Part shown: positions 1 through 9,289 of the stretch, piece by piece | Layout of the letters: every line of letters begins with the position of its first letter | Numbering within the stretch: the first letter of the stretch is position 1 | Assembly: GCA_003576845.1 (NCBI GenBank) | Contig: QEVJ01000019.1 | Span: 1 to 55,159 of the forward strand | DNA from: Planctomycetota bacterium | GTDB lineage: Bacteria; Planctomycetota; Planctomycetia; Pirellulales; PLA5 | Length of the DNA stretch: 55,159 bases | Direction: 5' to 3' | Translations under genes and position numbers: made by a program | The notes under the pieces: generated by a model | Database searches by the model: none | Told to the model about the DNA's origin: nothing | Seen by the model: the letters and a program-made list of their open reading frames with translations, nothing else

Positions 1-93
1 GAGTGTCTCCTATTCGAAGGTTTCGCAAATCCTTCCAATAGAAGCGCTGGCCTGATCCCTTTCATAGATTTAAAGCATTCTGGGGACATACCA

Positions 94-864
94 GGGGACG
101 GGAGTCTTTTCTCCGCCGCTCCCTTCTGCTAAACTCCGCCCATGCCGCGCCGCGCTCGTTCCATCGTCGGGGGTTACGCCTATCACGTGCTCAATCGCGC
201 GAATGGGCGATTGCGGCTGTTTCGCAAGGATGCCGACTTTGCCGCGTTCGAGAACTTGCTCGCCGAGGCCCACGAGCGCGTCCCTCTGAGAATACTCGCC
301 TACACCGCGATGAGCAATCATTGGCACTTCGTCGTCTGGCCCAAACGCGGCCGCGACGACGAGGTATCCGAGTTCTTTCGCTGGTTCACGCTCACGCACT
401 CGCAGCGCTGGCACGCCCACCACGGCACGTCGGGCATGGGCCACGTGTATCAGGGCCGCTTCAAGTCATTTCCCATCGCCGCCGACGAGCATCTGCTCGC
501 CGTTATTCGGTACGTCGAGCGCAACCCGCTCCGCGCCGGGCTCGTCGCGCGGGCCGAAGACTGGCGGTGGGGAAGTTTGCGTCGCCGAGTGCGCGGAACG
601 ACCCACGAGCGGGCATTGCTCGCCGACCCGCCAACGCCGCTGCCCCGCGAGTGGACGCGTTACGTCAACGAACCGCAGACCGAGGCGGAACTGGCCGCGC
701 TGAGGGCATGCATCGCGCGCGGCCGGCCCTTTGGCGGCGAACGCTGGACGGAAAAGGTCTCCGCCCAACTCGATTTGCAGAGCACGCTCCGCCCCCGCGG
801 CCGTCCGCGCAAGGACGCCGACATCGTGAACGACTAACATCCGCCAAAAAAGACTCCCGTCCCC
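94..864 (+). mobile_element. RAYT-type element bounded by 17-bp perfect inverted repeats
   Basis: The word GGGGACGGGAGTCTTTT lies at 94-110 and its exact reverse complement at 848-864, enclosing one transposase gene. Single-gene IS200-like/REP-associated transposases are often bounded by such ends, so 94-864 is a plausible mobile unit. The next gene's ATG (869) begins 4 nt beyond the right repeat, so insertion has replaced whatever once lay upstream of it. A second GGGGAC word sits at 82-87. True ends may lie a little outside the repeats, and no target duplication was identified. Confidence 0.6.
142..837 (+). CDS. REP-associated tyrosine transposase (IS200-like, Y1_Tnp)
   Basis: This is a single-domain HUH nuclease of 231 residues that nicks and joins single-stranded DNA at hairpin ends. 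The family signature is visible: the HUH pair NHWHF (H60, H62) and the nucleophile helix RYVERNPLRAGLV with the candidate catalytic Tyr at 124. The length and basic C-terminal tail (PRGRPRK) fit the RAYT branch rather than classical IS200 TnpA of about 150 residues. RAYTs are domesticated transposases associated with REP palindromes, and this window contains several REP-like palindrome families, although none matches the ends of this element. The ATG start gives MPRRARSIVGGYAYHVLNR, the usual N-terminus. The frame is intact. Confidence 0.93.
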   Translation: MPRRARSIVGGYAYHVLNRANGRLRLFRKDADFAAFENLLAEAHERVPLRILAYTAMSNHWHFVVWPKRGRDDEVSEFFRWFTLTHSQRWHAHHGTSGMGHVYQGRFKSFPIAADEHLLAVIRYVERNPLRAGLVARAEDWRWGSLRRRVRGTTHERALLADPPTPLPREWTRYVNEPQTEAELAALRACIARGRPFGGERWTEKVSAQLDLQSTLRPRGRPRKDADIVND

Positions 865-868
865 TTTT

Positions 869-1261
869 ATGCGAGAGCAACTGACGCTCCTGCACCTCTG
901 CCTCGCGCCGCTCGTCGCCGCGGCCGTGTTGCAGGTCCAAGGAGACCGCGTCGTTGTTCCCCTCGTCGATATCGCGCTCCCCACCGTCTGTTGGTCGCGG
1001 CGGTGGTTCGACGTGGCGTGCCCCGGGTGCGGCTTGACCCGCGGGCTGGTCAGCGCCATGCACGGCGACTTCCCCACGGCGTGGCAATACAACCCGGCCG
1101 TGTTCGTCGCGCTCGCAACGCTCGTGTATCAAGCCGCCTTCCGCGGGATCCAAGTATGGCGCCTCTGCACCAACCGCCAACCGCTGCAACGCGGCAGCGG
1201 AGCGTGCCTGTTCTGGGCCGCGCTCGTCGCGATGTTCGTCCAATGGGCCTGGCCGCGATGA
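869..1261 (+). CDS. DUF2752 membrane protein
   Basis: A 130-residue integral membrane protein. The family's hallmark CPGCGLTRG is present at about residues 50-58, and hydrophobic segments lie near residues 8-25, 70-88 and 105-125. DUF2752 proteins are small inner-membrane proteins of unknown biochemical role, common in Planctomycetota and Bacteroidota. The ATG lies only 4 nt past the right inverted repeat of the upstream RAYT element and no Shine-Dalgarno is visible, so the native promoter and leader may have been displaced. Its TGA overlaps an ATG at 1258 in the frame of the next gene. Function unknown. Confidence 0.8.
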   Translation: MREQLTLLHLCLAPLVAAAVLQVQGDRVVVPLVDIALPTVCWSRRWFDVACPGCGLTRGLVSAMHGDFPTAWQYNPAVFVALATLVYQAAFRGIQVWRLCTNRQPLQRGSGACLFWAALVAMFVQWAWPR

Positions 1262-1327
1262 CGCGCTCCCCCAACGCGCTCGCAAAGACTCTGTACGCAC
1301 CCGAGCACGCAGCCGATACTGGTATTC

Positions 1328-1365
1328 TCCGACCCCTGACCCCCGACTCCCTGACCCCCGCGCGC
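1328..1365 (+). repeat. C-rich short-word leader abutting the start codon
   Basis: A quasi-periodic run of CCCTGACCCC and CCCGACTCC words ends 6 nt before the ATG at 1366. It belongs to a family seen directly upstream of at least four other starts in this window (5107, 32841, 47353 and minus-strand 41074). It has no purine-rich Shine-Dalgarno. Confidence 0.6.
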
Positions 1366-2646
<1,281 letters not shown>

Positions 2647-2721
2647 TCGGTAAGCCGCACCGAGCCATGCGGTTCTGAATCGGCCCTCGAAACGTTAAAT
2701 CGAGCGATAGGACGGGACGCA

Positions 2722-3198
2722 ATGGACGCACCGCATTCGCCACCGCCGCCAGCCGCCGCCTCGCCCAACAACGACGCCGAGCATCTGCGGCTCCTCTCGA
2801 TATTCCACTACGTCTGCGCCGCGGTCGTGGCCGTCTTTTCCAGCTTCTTCCTTCTCCACGTCGCGATGGGCATCGCCATCCTCCAGGGCAACGAAACGTT
2901 CTGCGGGGCCTTCCAGCATGGTGTAGCGCCGTTCGGGCACGACCAAAGAATCGTCGGCTTGATGTTTCTCATGGCGGGCAGCTTCGTCGTGCTGTCCGGT
3001 TGGGCCTTTGCCGCACTGCTGGTCCTCGCCGGCCGATTCCTTGCCCTCCGGCGCCGTCGCATCTTTTGCATCGTGATCGCCGCACTCGCGTGTACCTTCA
3101 CTCCTTTCGGTACGGTCCTCGGCGTGTTCACGCTCGTTGTCCTCTTACGCCCGAGCGTCCAAGCCCTGTTCGAGGCGCCAGACCGCATGCAAGCGTAA
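2722..3198 (+). CDS. Small membrane protein, first of a tandem paralogue pair
   Basis: A 158-residue membrane protein. A Pro/Ala-rich cytosolic N-terminus leads into the motif DAEHLRLLSIFHYV (residues 19-32), followed by hydrophobic segments at about 28-55, 80-105 and 112-135 and the tail FGTVLGVFTLVVLLRPSVQALF. The same start motif and tail recur in the next gene, so the two arose by duplication. Proteins with the AEHLRLLSIFHYV motif are frequent uncharacterised planctomycete membrane proteins. The ATG is preceded by GGACGGGACGCA, a possible weak ribosome site. Function unknown. Confidence 0.75.
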   Translation: MDAPHSPPPPAAASPNNDAEHLRLLSIFHYVCAAVVAVFSSFFLLHVAMGIAILQGNETFCGAFQHGVAPFGHDQRIVGLMFLMAGSFVVLSGWAFAALLVLAGRFLALRRRRIFCIVIAALACTFTPFGTVLGVFTLVVLLRPSVQALFEAPDRMQA

Positions 3199-3313
3199 TC
3201 GGCTCGACCCAATGCGCACCACCGGCGCGTGGCGGATATACTTAACTCGTCCAAGTCGCGCATGCGCCGTTCCGCTGGCCAAGGACCGTTTCGTAAGCAC
3301 AAGGACCAACGCC

Positions 3314-3907
3314 ATGGAAACTCCCCAAAACCCGCCAATCTACGCGCAGTCCGCCGGACTCCCGGCCGATCAGGACGCCGAACATCTGCGGTTGCTCTCC
3401 ATCTTCCACTACGTCTATGCCGGCGTCACGGCCTTCTTCGCATTTTTCCCGCTCATCTACGTGGCGATGGGAATCGCCCTGATGTCGGGCCAAGTTTCGT
3501 TCGACGAAATGGCCAAAGACGCCGCCGGAAAGCAACAGGCGCCGCTCGCCCCCGCGCCAGGCAACGGCATCGACAAAAACCCGCGCCCAGACGACGCCGC
3601 GAAGGGCGACGAACTCACCAGGAAGCAACTCAAAGAATTCGACGACAACGCCCGCGTATTCGGAATGCTTATAGCCGGCGTCGGCTCCGCCTTCGCCCTG
3701 CTCGGCTGGATCTTCGCCGTGCTCGTCGCCGTCGCCGGCCGCAAGCTCGCCAAGCGCCGCGGCCGCACCTTCTGCATGGTCATTGCCGCCCTCTGCTGCC
3801 TGATGGTTCCATTCGGCACGATCCTCGGCGTATTCACGCTCGTCGTTCTCTCGCGCCCCAGCGTCCAAGCCCTGTTCGCCGCGCCGCAGCGCATGCAACC
3901 CTGGTAA
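3314..3907 (+). CDS. Small membrane protein, second tandem paralogue
   Basis: A 197-residue paralogue of the preceding gene, sharing the motif DAEHLRLLSIFHYVYAG near residue 22 and the C-terminal FGTILGVFTLVVLSRPSVQALF. It differs by a polar insert of about 50 residues (roughly 70-120, rich in Lys, Asp and Pro) between the first and second hydrophobic blocks, where the first paralogue has a short Cys/His-containing loop. The ATG at 3314 was preferred over an in-frame upstream start at 3137, which lies inside the end of the previous gene. Function unknown; the divergent loop suggests different partners. Confidence 0.72.
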   Translation: METPQNPPIYAQSAGLPADQDAEHLRLLSIFHYVYAGVTAFFAFFPLIYVAMGIALMSGQVSFDEMAKDAAGKQQAPLAPAPGNGIDKNPRPDDAAKGDELTRKQLKEFDDNARVFGMLIAGVGSAFALLGWIFAVLVAVAGRKLAKRRGRTFCMVIAALCCLMVPFGTILGVFTLVVLSRPSVQALFAAPQRMQPW

Positions 3908-4137
3908 ACGCGAACCGGCGCCACGAAACCTATACTTTGCCAGCCGCAAATCGCATAGGTTGTAATCTTGTAGGTCAGGCCAAGCGGCAAACGACGTTCC
4001 ATCATCGAAACGCTCGACCCGCGCCGGCCTGACACGCTATTCCCGTCGCGCCCGACATCGCCGAACGGCATCCGCGCGCCATCGCCAACGAACGCCGCCT
4101 TCCGAATCCAATCCTCAAGCCATCTGGAGACCAATCC

Positions 4138-4995
4138 ATGAGACTCCACTTCGCCTGCGCCGCGCTCCTCGCCGCCAACATCTTCGCCGGCCTCGTCGCC
4201 CCCGCCGCCGCCCAATCCAAATCCACCGACATCGAACCGGCCAAGGGCATGAAGTTCCAAATCGTCGGCCTGCAAGTCAGCAAACCGCTCCCCCGCGCCG
4301 ACAAGAAAGAAAACCAGTTCCAGATGCCGCAAAGCTCGATGTTCGGTTCCCCGGGCGTGGAGATTCACTTCCTCGTCACCGACTCTGAACGCGCCATCCT
4401 CGGCATCGACGACAAAGCATCCAAGGTCAAGTGCACCGACGACAAAGGCACGGACCTCGGCAAGCAAGAAAAGGAAAACCGCTTCGGCTTCGGCTCGCGG
4501 CCGTTCTCCTCGCGCGAAACCCCGGACAACGTCGCCACGATCGTCGAACTCCATCAACCCAATCTCCCCGCCGCCGGCGCGACGAAGATCCTCGTCGACG
4601 GCGAGCTCGTCCTCCGCTGCGGCACGGGCGAAGTCGTCGTCGACCAGAAAGACATCGCCCTCAAGCCCAAGACCGCAGTCAAAGCCGGACCCGTCGAATT
4701 TGAGATCGTCGAAGCAAAGGACGAAGACTTCGGCGACTCGAAGTTCATGATCGAAATCAAGTCCGACAAGTCCTTCGACGCCATCAAAGAACTCGAATTC
4801 CTCGACGCCGCCGGCAAACCGATCAAAACCCAAAACATGGGCACGAGCAGCTTCGGCGTATTCGGCAAAATGACCTACCAACGCAGCATCGGCCTCGCAC
4901 AAAAAGCCGACAAGGTCACCCTCCGCATCAAACACTACAAAACCATCGAGTCGATCAAAGTCCCGCTCAAACTCGAACTCGGCGTCGGATTCTAG
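4138..4995 (+). CDS. Exported protein of unknown function
   Basis: A 285-residue secreted protein with a clear Sec signal peptide (MRLHFACAALLAANIFAGL...APAAAQ, cleavage expected after AAAQ near residue 26). The mature part is soluble, Lys/Asp-rich and looks like two beta-rich halves: about 35-160 (KGMKFQIVGLQVSKPL..., EIHFLVTDSERAILGID) and 175-280 (GPVEFEIVEAKDEDFGDSKFMIEIKSDKSF). TGGAG lies 8 nt before the ATG and supports the start. I do not recognise a named family. It sits between the membrane paralogues and peptidase T, all on the plus strand. Confidence 0.7.
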   Translation: MRLHFACAALLAANIFAGLVAPAAAQSKSTDIEPAKGMKFQIVGLQVSKPLPRADKKENQFQMPQSSMFGSPGVEIHFLVTDSERAILGIDDKASKVKCTDDKGTDLGKQEKENRFGFGSRPFSSRETPDNVATIVELHQPNLPAAGATKILVDGELVLRCGTGEVVVDQKDIALKPKTAVKAGPVEFEIVEAKDEDFGDSKFMIEIKSDKSFDAIKELEFLDAAGKPIKTQNMGTSSFGVFGKMTYQRSIGLAQKADKVTLRIKHYKTIESIKVPLKLELGVGF

Positions 4996-5017
4996 AACCG
5001 GCGGCAACGGAGTAGTT

Positions 5018-5106
5018 TGTAAGTGGGCAGTGGGCAGTGCACAGTTAACTGCCCACAATCCACTGCCCACTGTCCACTCCCCGAATCCCGACCCCCGAAT
5101 CCCATC
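5018..5106 (+). repeat. Inverted pair of AGTGGGCAGT words followed by a C-rich leader
   Basis: AGTGGGCAGTGGGCAGTG...ACAGTT (from about 5022) faces AACTGCCCACAATCCACTG...CCACT (to about 5089). The arms can pair into a long imperfect hairpin turning at GTTAAC. A CCCCGAATCCCGACCCCCG leader follows and ends 3 nt before the peptidase T ATG. The CCACTGCCCAC words recur at about 12217-12244, 36787-36823 and 37256-37266. Confidence 0.75.
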
Positions 5107-6348
5107 ATGTCCCAAGACCGCCTCCTCGACCGCTTCCTCCGCTACGTTGCCATCGACACGACCGCCCGCGACGACGCCGGCTGCTATCCCAGCTCGCCCG
5201 GCCAACTCGAACTGGGTCGCCTGCTCGTCGACGAGCTTCGCGCGATGGGCCTCGCCGACGCCGCGCAAGACGAACGCGGCATCGTCACGGCCACCGTTCC
5301 CCCGTCGAGCGCGGCGAACCGCAACGCCCCGCAAATCGCCTTCAACGCCCACGTCGACACCTCGCCCGAAACGACCGGCAAAAACGTCCGCCCGCAGGTC
5401 ATCCGCAATTACGCCGGCGGCGACATCCCGCTTAAGGGCGACGCCCGCCGCGTCATCCGCGTCGCCGACAACCCGGAACTGGCCGCGCTCCACGGCAAAA
5501 CGCTCGTCACCACCGACGGCACGACGCTTCTGGGCGCAGACGACAAATCCGGCGTCGCCGTCATCATGGAAGCCGCCCACCGTTGGCTCGAAAACGGAGC
5601 CCTGCCCCGCGGACCCGTGCGGCTGCTCTTCACGTGCGACGAAGAAATCGGCCACGGCGTCGATCACGTCGACCTCGCCAGGCTCGCCGCTGCCGCTTGC
5701 TACACGCTCGACGGTTCCGCCGCCGGCGAAATCGACGTCGAAACCTTCTCTGCCGATCTCGCCACGATCAAAATCACCGGCGTCAACATCCATCCGTCCA
5801 TCGGCAAAGGCCGCATGAAGAACGCCCTCCGCGCCGCGGGCACGTTCCTCGCCCACCTCCCGCCGGAACTCTCGCCCGAATGCACCGACGGCCGCCAAGG
5901 TTTCTTGCATCCCTACACGATCGACGGCGGCGTCGCCGAGACGACGATCCGCATCCTCATCCGCGACTTCGACGCGCACAACCTCGCCCGCCACGCCGAA
6001 ATCCTCCGCCGCGCCGCCGCCGACACCCGCGAAGCCCATCCCGGCATCCAGGTCGACGTGCGCATCGCGAAACAATACCGCAACATGGCCGACGGCCTCG
6101 CCCGAGAACCCCGCGCCGTCGCCTATGCCCAGGCCGCCTACGAAAAACTCGGCATCGCCCCCAAGCTCACGATCATCCGCGGCGGCACCGACGGCTCCCG
6201 CCTCACCGAACTCGGCCTCCCCACGCCCAACCTCTCCACCGGCGAACACAACCCGCACTCGCCGCTCGAATGGACCTGCCTCGAAGAAATGGAGCAAGCC
6301 GTAAACGTCGTCCTAAAAATCGCCGAAGTCTGGGCAGAGCGACGCTGA
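5107..6348 (+). CDS. pepT: Peptidase T (M20B tripeptide aminopeptidase)
   Basis: A 413-residue zinc aminopeptidase that releases the N-terminal residue of tripeptides in the cytoplasm; the length matches PepT (about 410). Key M20 motifs are present: NAHVDTSPETTG (H82, D84), the PepT-specific GGDIPLKGD region, LLGADDKSGVAVIMEA, the catalytic-Glu/metal block CDEEIGHG and the late STGEHNPHSPLEW metal His region. The ATG at 5107 was chosen because the in-frame extension to 5023 is only translated repeat DNA. No Shine-Dalgarno is visible; the start follows a C-rich leader directly. It is followed by a hairpin and a convergent gene. Confidence 0.93.
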   Translation: MSQDRLLDRFLRYVAIDTTARDDAGCYPSSPGQLELGRLLVDELRAMGLADAAQDERGIVTATVPPSSAANRNAPQIAFNAHVDTSPETTGKNVRPQVIRNYAGGDIPLKGDARRVIRVADNPELAALHGKTLVTTDGTTLLGADDKSGVAVIMEAAHRWLENGALPRGPVRLLFTCDEEIGHGVDHVDLARLAAAACYTLDGSAAGEIDVETFSADLATIKITGVNIHPSIGKGRMKNALRAAGTFLAHLPPELSPECTDGRQGFLHPYTIDGGVAETTIRILIRDFDAHNLARHAEILRRAAADTREAHPGIQVDVRIAKQYRNMADGLAREPRAVAYAQAAYEKLGIAPKLTIIRGGTDGSRLTELGLPTPNLSTGEHNPHSPLEWTCLEEMEQAVNVVLKIAEVWAERR

Positions 6349-6350
6349 AC

Positions 6351-6400
6351 CGCATTTCACGCCGCTGGAAAAGCCAGCAGTGGCGCCCGCGCGAAATGCG
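6351..6400 (+). terminator. Nested hairpin after pepT
   Basis: CGCATTTC (6351-6358) pairs with GAAATGCG (6393-6400), enclosing GCCGCTGG and CCAGCAGTGGC around an AAAAG turn. It starts 3 nt after the pepT stop and lacks a T-tract, so it is a candidate transcript-end hairpin or REP-type palindrome rather than a textbook intrinsic terminator. An AAATGCGAAATGCAAAGTG word repeat follows directly. Confidence 0.45.
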
Positions 6401-6639
6401 AAATGCAAAGTGAAGAATGGGCACTGTCTTAAGACTTTGTTGCCGACGGGTCGGGCAATTCCAGCCGCAGCATCGTCAGCCCCCAATGCAAGTCAATCAT
6501 CACGGCGACGACAAGTTGCGATCATAGTCCAAACCGTACCAACTACCGCGCTCGCCGAGACGGCCACGTAGAACGACGAAGAACGTTGGGGTGGCATGGC
6601 TTGTTTTCGGTATTTACCAGTGCGCGCATCGTAGCCGAC

Positions 6640-7191
6640 CTAAGTGGGGCAATCCGGTTCCTGATCGGCCTCTCGCGGAAAGTCTGCTAAGGCGCGTCGC
6701 GGCCGCCTCAAAGCACCGTTGTCAATTAACTCTCGGTCAAGCGATTCTTGCCACCCATCATTGGTGTAGGGCAGGTGTTGCTGTACCTTGACCTTCCCTC
6801 GCTCGATACGGCAGACTTGCACCCATGCTTCCGTGATGTGCACCACGGAATTGAGCGGTGCAATGTCTCCCCACTGATCAAAAAAGGACTTGAGGCGAGC
6901 TAGCGTCGTCATTCCGTCACTGACGGTGAAGTGCTTTTGGCAGTCGTTTCCGACGATCACAATTCCGTGGTGCTGTTCGGAAAGTTGTTGAGCATGTTGG
7001 TCTGCAAAACGCCCGTCGAACGTTAGCAGAACGCGGCCCAATGGTTGGCAGGCGGCAAAGACCTCTGGATCGGTGGCCGTATCCGGCAACCCCAACGCAT
7101 GAAATCGGTAGAGGTTAACGATTCCTTCGTCAATGCACCGCCGCGCCAGCTTCTTTGAGTCCGAATTCTTATCGAGCTGGTAGGCGATCAC
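6640..7191 (-). CDS. DUF5615 PIN-like protein (toxin-like)
   Basis: A 183-residue protein whose first two thirds resemble DUF5615 PIN-fold proteins: acidic start (YQLDKNSDSKKLARRC), GRVLLTFDGRFAD with the conserved Asp cluster at about 58-64, and HHGIVIVG at about 76-83. DUF5615 proteins are usually partnered with DUF433 antitoxin-like proteins, as here. The C-terminal 60 residues are unlike the compact family form. The GTG start at 7191 lies inside the upstream DUF433 gene (23-bp overlap), implying coupled translation. RNase activity is inferred from fold only. It lies in a visibly lower-GC island. Confidence 0.7.
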   Translation of the reverse strand: MIAYQLDKNSDSKKLARRCIDEGIVNLYRFHALGLPDTATDPEVFAACQPLGRVLLTFDGRFADQHAQQLSEQHHGIVIVGNDCQKHFTVSDGMTTLARLKSFFDQWGDIAPLNSVVHITEAWVQVCRIERGKVKVQQHLPYTNDGWQESLDRELIDNGALRRPRRALADFPREADQEPDCPT

Positions 7192-7591
7192 GTGAGAAGT
7201 CTCTGTTGAAGGCTAATGAAAGCGCTCCGAGCAAAGAAACCAGCTTCTCTTTTTCAATATCGAAATCGTCGGAAATATCGCTCAGGCACAGGTCATCCGC
7301 AAGCTCAGCAAGGACTGTGCTAACGGGCATCCTCGTGCCACGCACTACGGGAACACCGCCGCATATGTCGTGATTTACAGTCACGGCATCCGCAAGCCGG
7401 GCGACGGCAGTCTGGAGCGTTTCGCGAATCCAAGCTTTACGCGAAAAGGTATCCTCCGCCACGCCAAAATCAATCGTCGGCTCGATTCTAATACCGGGCT
7501 CCGGCGGCGCAAATCGAGAAACGACCTGAACGCCAGGAATCTCCTGGGCAGAAATCCCGTATTCCGGCAGGAAATAGTATCGCTCACTCAT
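7169..7591 (-). CDS. DUF433 protein (antitoxin-like)
   Basis: A 140-residue protein with the DUF433 signature GGVPVVRGTRMPVSTVLAEL at about residues 79-98, followed by a helical LCLSDISDDFDIEKEKL segment. DUF433 domains are winged-helix-like and act as antitoxin or DNA-binding partners of PIN-like proteins. The N-terminal 70 residues (YYFLPEYGISAQEIPGVQVV) are an extra domain. The ATG at 7591 is preceded by GGAGCACAAAA, a good ribosome site, and begins 12 nt after the stop of the next upstream minus-strand gene, so the three genes form one unit. Confidence 0.78.
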   Translation of the reverse strand: MSERYYFLPEYGISAQEIPGVQVVSRFAPPEPGIRIEPTIDFGVAEDTFSRKAWIRETLQTAVARLADAVTVNHDICGGVPVVRGTRMPVSTVLAELADDLCLSDISDDFDIEKEKLVSLLGALSLAFNRDFSRDRLPAR

Positions 7592-7603
7592 TTTTGTGCT
7601 CCT

Positions 7604-8308
7604 CTACTCGTTGGTATCTTCTTGAGGAACAACGGGGTTCATGTCAGCTTTGGCGAGGAGTGCCTTTATGGCCGCCGCCTTTTCCTCAGCCCGAATGCAC
7701 TGTCGCTTTAGTTCGGCAACATCGGCCGCGTCTAGGGCGTATTCGGTTCGCGATTTTGACCCTCCAGAACTGTGGTCTATCAACAACTTGTGAATCACGA
7801 TTGACTTAACTACGCTTGTGGCGTCCGTACGAAACACGGGGCGAACGTCAGTTATGATTCGAGAGGAATTCAGCACGCGCTGGTGCGCATAGGTCAACTC
7901 ACTGACCTTATTCAGAAGCGTGAGCGGATGATCGAGCGTCAATTCCTCAATGGCGGCCGAGACGGCTGGCTTAGCAGCGAGCCATTTCTCTCTGCATTCT
8001 GTGCGCCACTCTTCGAGGTTCTTGCGGTCGATCGCCTCAGTCACTAGGTCGAAAAAACTGGTGGGGCCGACTTTCATCGACGTGGCGATGTGATGAAAGT
8101 TCATCAGCGAGCGGATAACCGGCGTGACTTCCTGATCGGCCAATCCAGTCTTGTCGGAGACCCACTCAAAGATGTCCTGAAAGGCGTCCAACAGCGGGGC
8201 GTCGCGCAGCGCAACCAGAACCTTTCCAAGAACATCAGGATGTCGTGCAATAAAAAAGACATCTCTAGCGGCGTAATCCGAGACCTCGATGACTCTCTTG
8301 TTCGCCAT
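7604..8308 (-). CDS. Unknown protein, first gene of the DUF433/DUF5615 island
   Basis: A soluble, mostly helical protein of 234 residues beginning MANKRVIEVSDYAARDVFFIARHPDV. It has a central FHHIATSMKVGPTSFFDLV segment and a Lys/Glu-rich probable coiled-coil C-terminus (AELKRQCIRAEEKAAAIKALL). No motif I can name is present and there are no membrane segments. The ATG at 8308 was chosen; an upstream TTG (8359) in the same frame is less likely. It lies 12 nt before the DUF433 gene on the same strand and shares its lower GC, so it was probably acquired with the pair and may be a third component. Confidence 0.6.
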   Translation of the reverse strand: MANKRVIEVSDYAARDVFFIARHPDVLGKVLVALRDAPLLDAFQDIFEWVSDKTGLADQEVTPVIRSLMNFHHIATSMKVGPTSFFDLVTEAIDRKNLEEWRTECREKWLAAKPAVSAAIEELTLDHPLTLLNKVSELTYAHQRVLNSSRIITDVRPVFRTDATSVVKSIVIHKLLIDHSSGGSKSRTEYALDAADVAELKRQCIRAEEKAAAIKALLAKADMNPVVPQEDTNE

Positions 8309-8587
8309 TGCAATACCCCACAAGCAAGGCCATCTGCGAGAACCTTCTGGCTCGGCCAAGACTCTTGAATCGCTGGGAGATCACGACATGCCCAGTTTCT
8401 ATCCACGGAGAGATGGGATTATCCCCCCGGAAATGCGCAATTATAGCTCGCCTCAGGACCCTGTCGATACGGGCTAGCCGTAACCCCTTTTGTCGTTATG
8501 GTTTCCGCCTCTAAGCAGTCCGCGATAGCGTCCGCCGGTTGATGACCGGGTGCCGCGCACAACTGGGCCTTCGGTGTTCCGCAAAGC

Positions 8588-8637
8588 CGCATTCTTCATT
8601 TTTCATTCTGCCTTTTGCATTCTCGCATTGGTACTCC
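8588..8637 (-). repeat. Single arm of the AAATGCAAAA word-repeat family at the ATPase C-terminus
   Basis: Read on the minus strand this is AATGCGAGAATGCAAAAGG, then CAGAATGAAAAATGAAGAATG. It is the same family as the inverted pairs at 16059-16161 and 34892-35005. The ABC ATPase frame runs into this arm and stops at its TGA (8605-8603). Confidence 0.75.
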
Positions 8638-9289
8638 CGCCCGCCCCCGGCGTCGCATCCCGTACCGCCCCATCCTCCAGCCGCAGCCACACGTCCGCCA
8701 GCCGCTCCGCTTCGCCGCGATTGTGCGTTACGTGCAGCGCCGTCACGCCCGTCTCGCGTTGAATCCGCTTCAAGAGTTCGATCATCTCCTGCCGCGATTC
8801 GTCGTCGAGCGCGCTGAGCGGCTCGTCCAAACACAAGATCGCCGGCCGAAACGACAGCGCCCTGCCGAGCGCCACGCGCTGCGTCTCACCGCCCGATAGC
8901 CCGACCACGCCCCGCGCGAGCAAGTGCTCGACGCCCACCTTCGCCGCCAGCTCCGCCACCCGCGCGTCGCGCTGCGCTCGCGTCCAGCCGCGAATCTCCA
9001 ATGCAAACTCCAAGTGCTCGCGCACGCTCATCGACCGGAACAACGCCCCGTCTTGCGGCACGAACCCGATCCCGCGCTCCGCCGCCTTGAGCCGCGTCAC
9101 GTTCTCGCCCGCAAGTCGAATCTCGCCGGCCACGACCCGCTTGAGTCCGCAAATCGCTTCCAGAATCGTCGTCTTGCCCGAGCCGGTCCGCCCCATGAGC
9201 ACGGCGTATGCCCCGCGCGGCACGTGAAACGACACGCCCGAAAGCGAAAACCCGCCCGACACGACGCCGACGTCCGCCAGCTCGATCAC
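8603..9289 (-). CDS. Molybdate/tungstate-type ABC transporter ATP-binding protein
   Basis: A 228-residue ATPase that powers import with the upstream permease. It shows Walker A GRTGSGKTT, the Q-loop region FVPQDGALF, signature LSGGETQRVALGRAL, Walker B ILCLDEPLSALD and the switch His in HVTHN. It lacks the C-terminal TOBE/Mop domain of ModC and so resembles the short tungstate/molybdate ATPases. The GTG start at 9289 has GGGAGG upstream and overlaps the permease stop by 4 nt (GTGA), showing coupling. The last residues (about NARMQKAE) and the stop codon are encoded by an intergenic word repeat, so the native C-terminus has been replaced or extended. Confidence 0.85.
   Translation of the reverse strand: MIELADVGVVSGGFSLSGVSFHVPRGAYAVLMGRTGSGKTTILEAICGLKRVVAGEIRLAGENVTRLKAAERGIGFVPQDGALFRSMSVREHLEFALEIRGWTRAQRDARVAELAAKVGVEHLLARGVVGLSGGETQRVALGRALSFRPAILCLDEPLSALDDESRQEMIELLKRIQRETGVTALHVTHNRGEAERLADVWLRLEDGAVRDATPGAGGSTNARMQKAE

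Noticed and set aside
1258-1365. Upstream ATG overlapping the DUF2752 stop as the start of the uronate isomerase-like gene
   Set aside because: The added 36 residues are mostly translated C-rich repeat (LRPLTPDSLTPAR) and family-like sequence starts only after ATG 1366. It remains possible as a coupling start.
3457-6297. A 946-codon open frame on the minus strand across three plus-strand genes
   Set aside because: It is the antisense shadow of the exported protein and peptidase T, produced by GC-biased third positions; its Gly/Val/Glu/Ala-rich sequence matches no family and the plus-strand products are clear.
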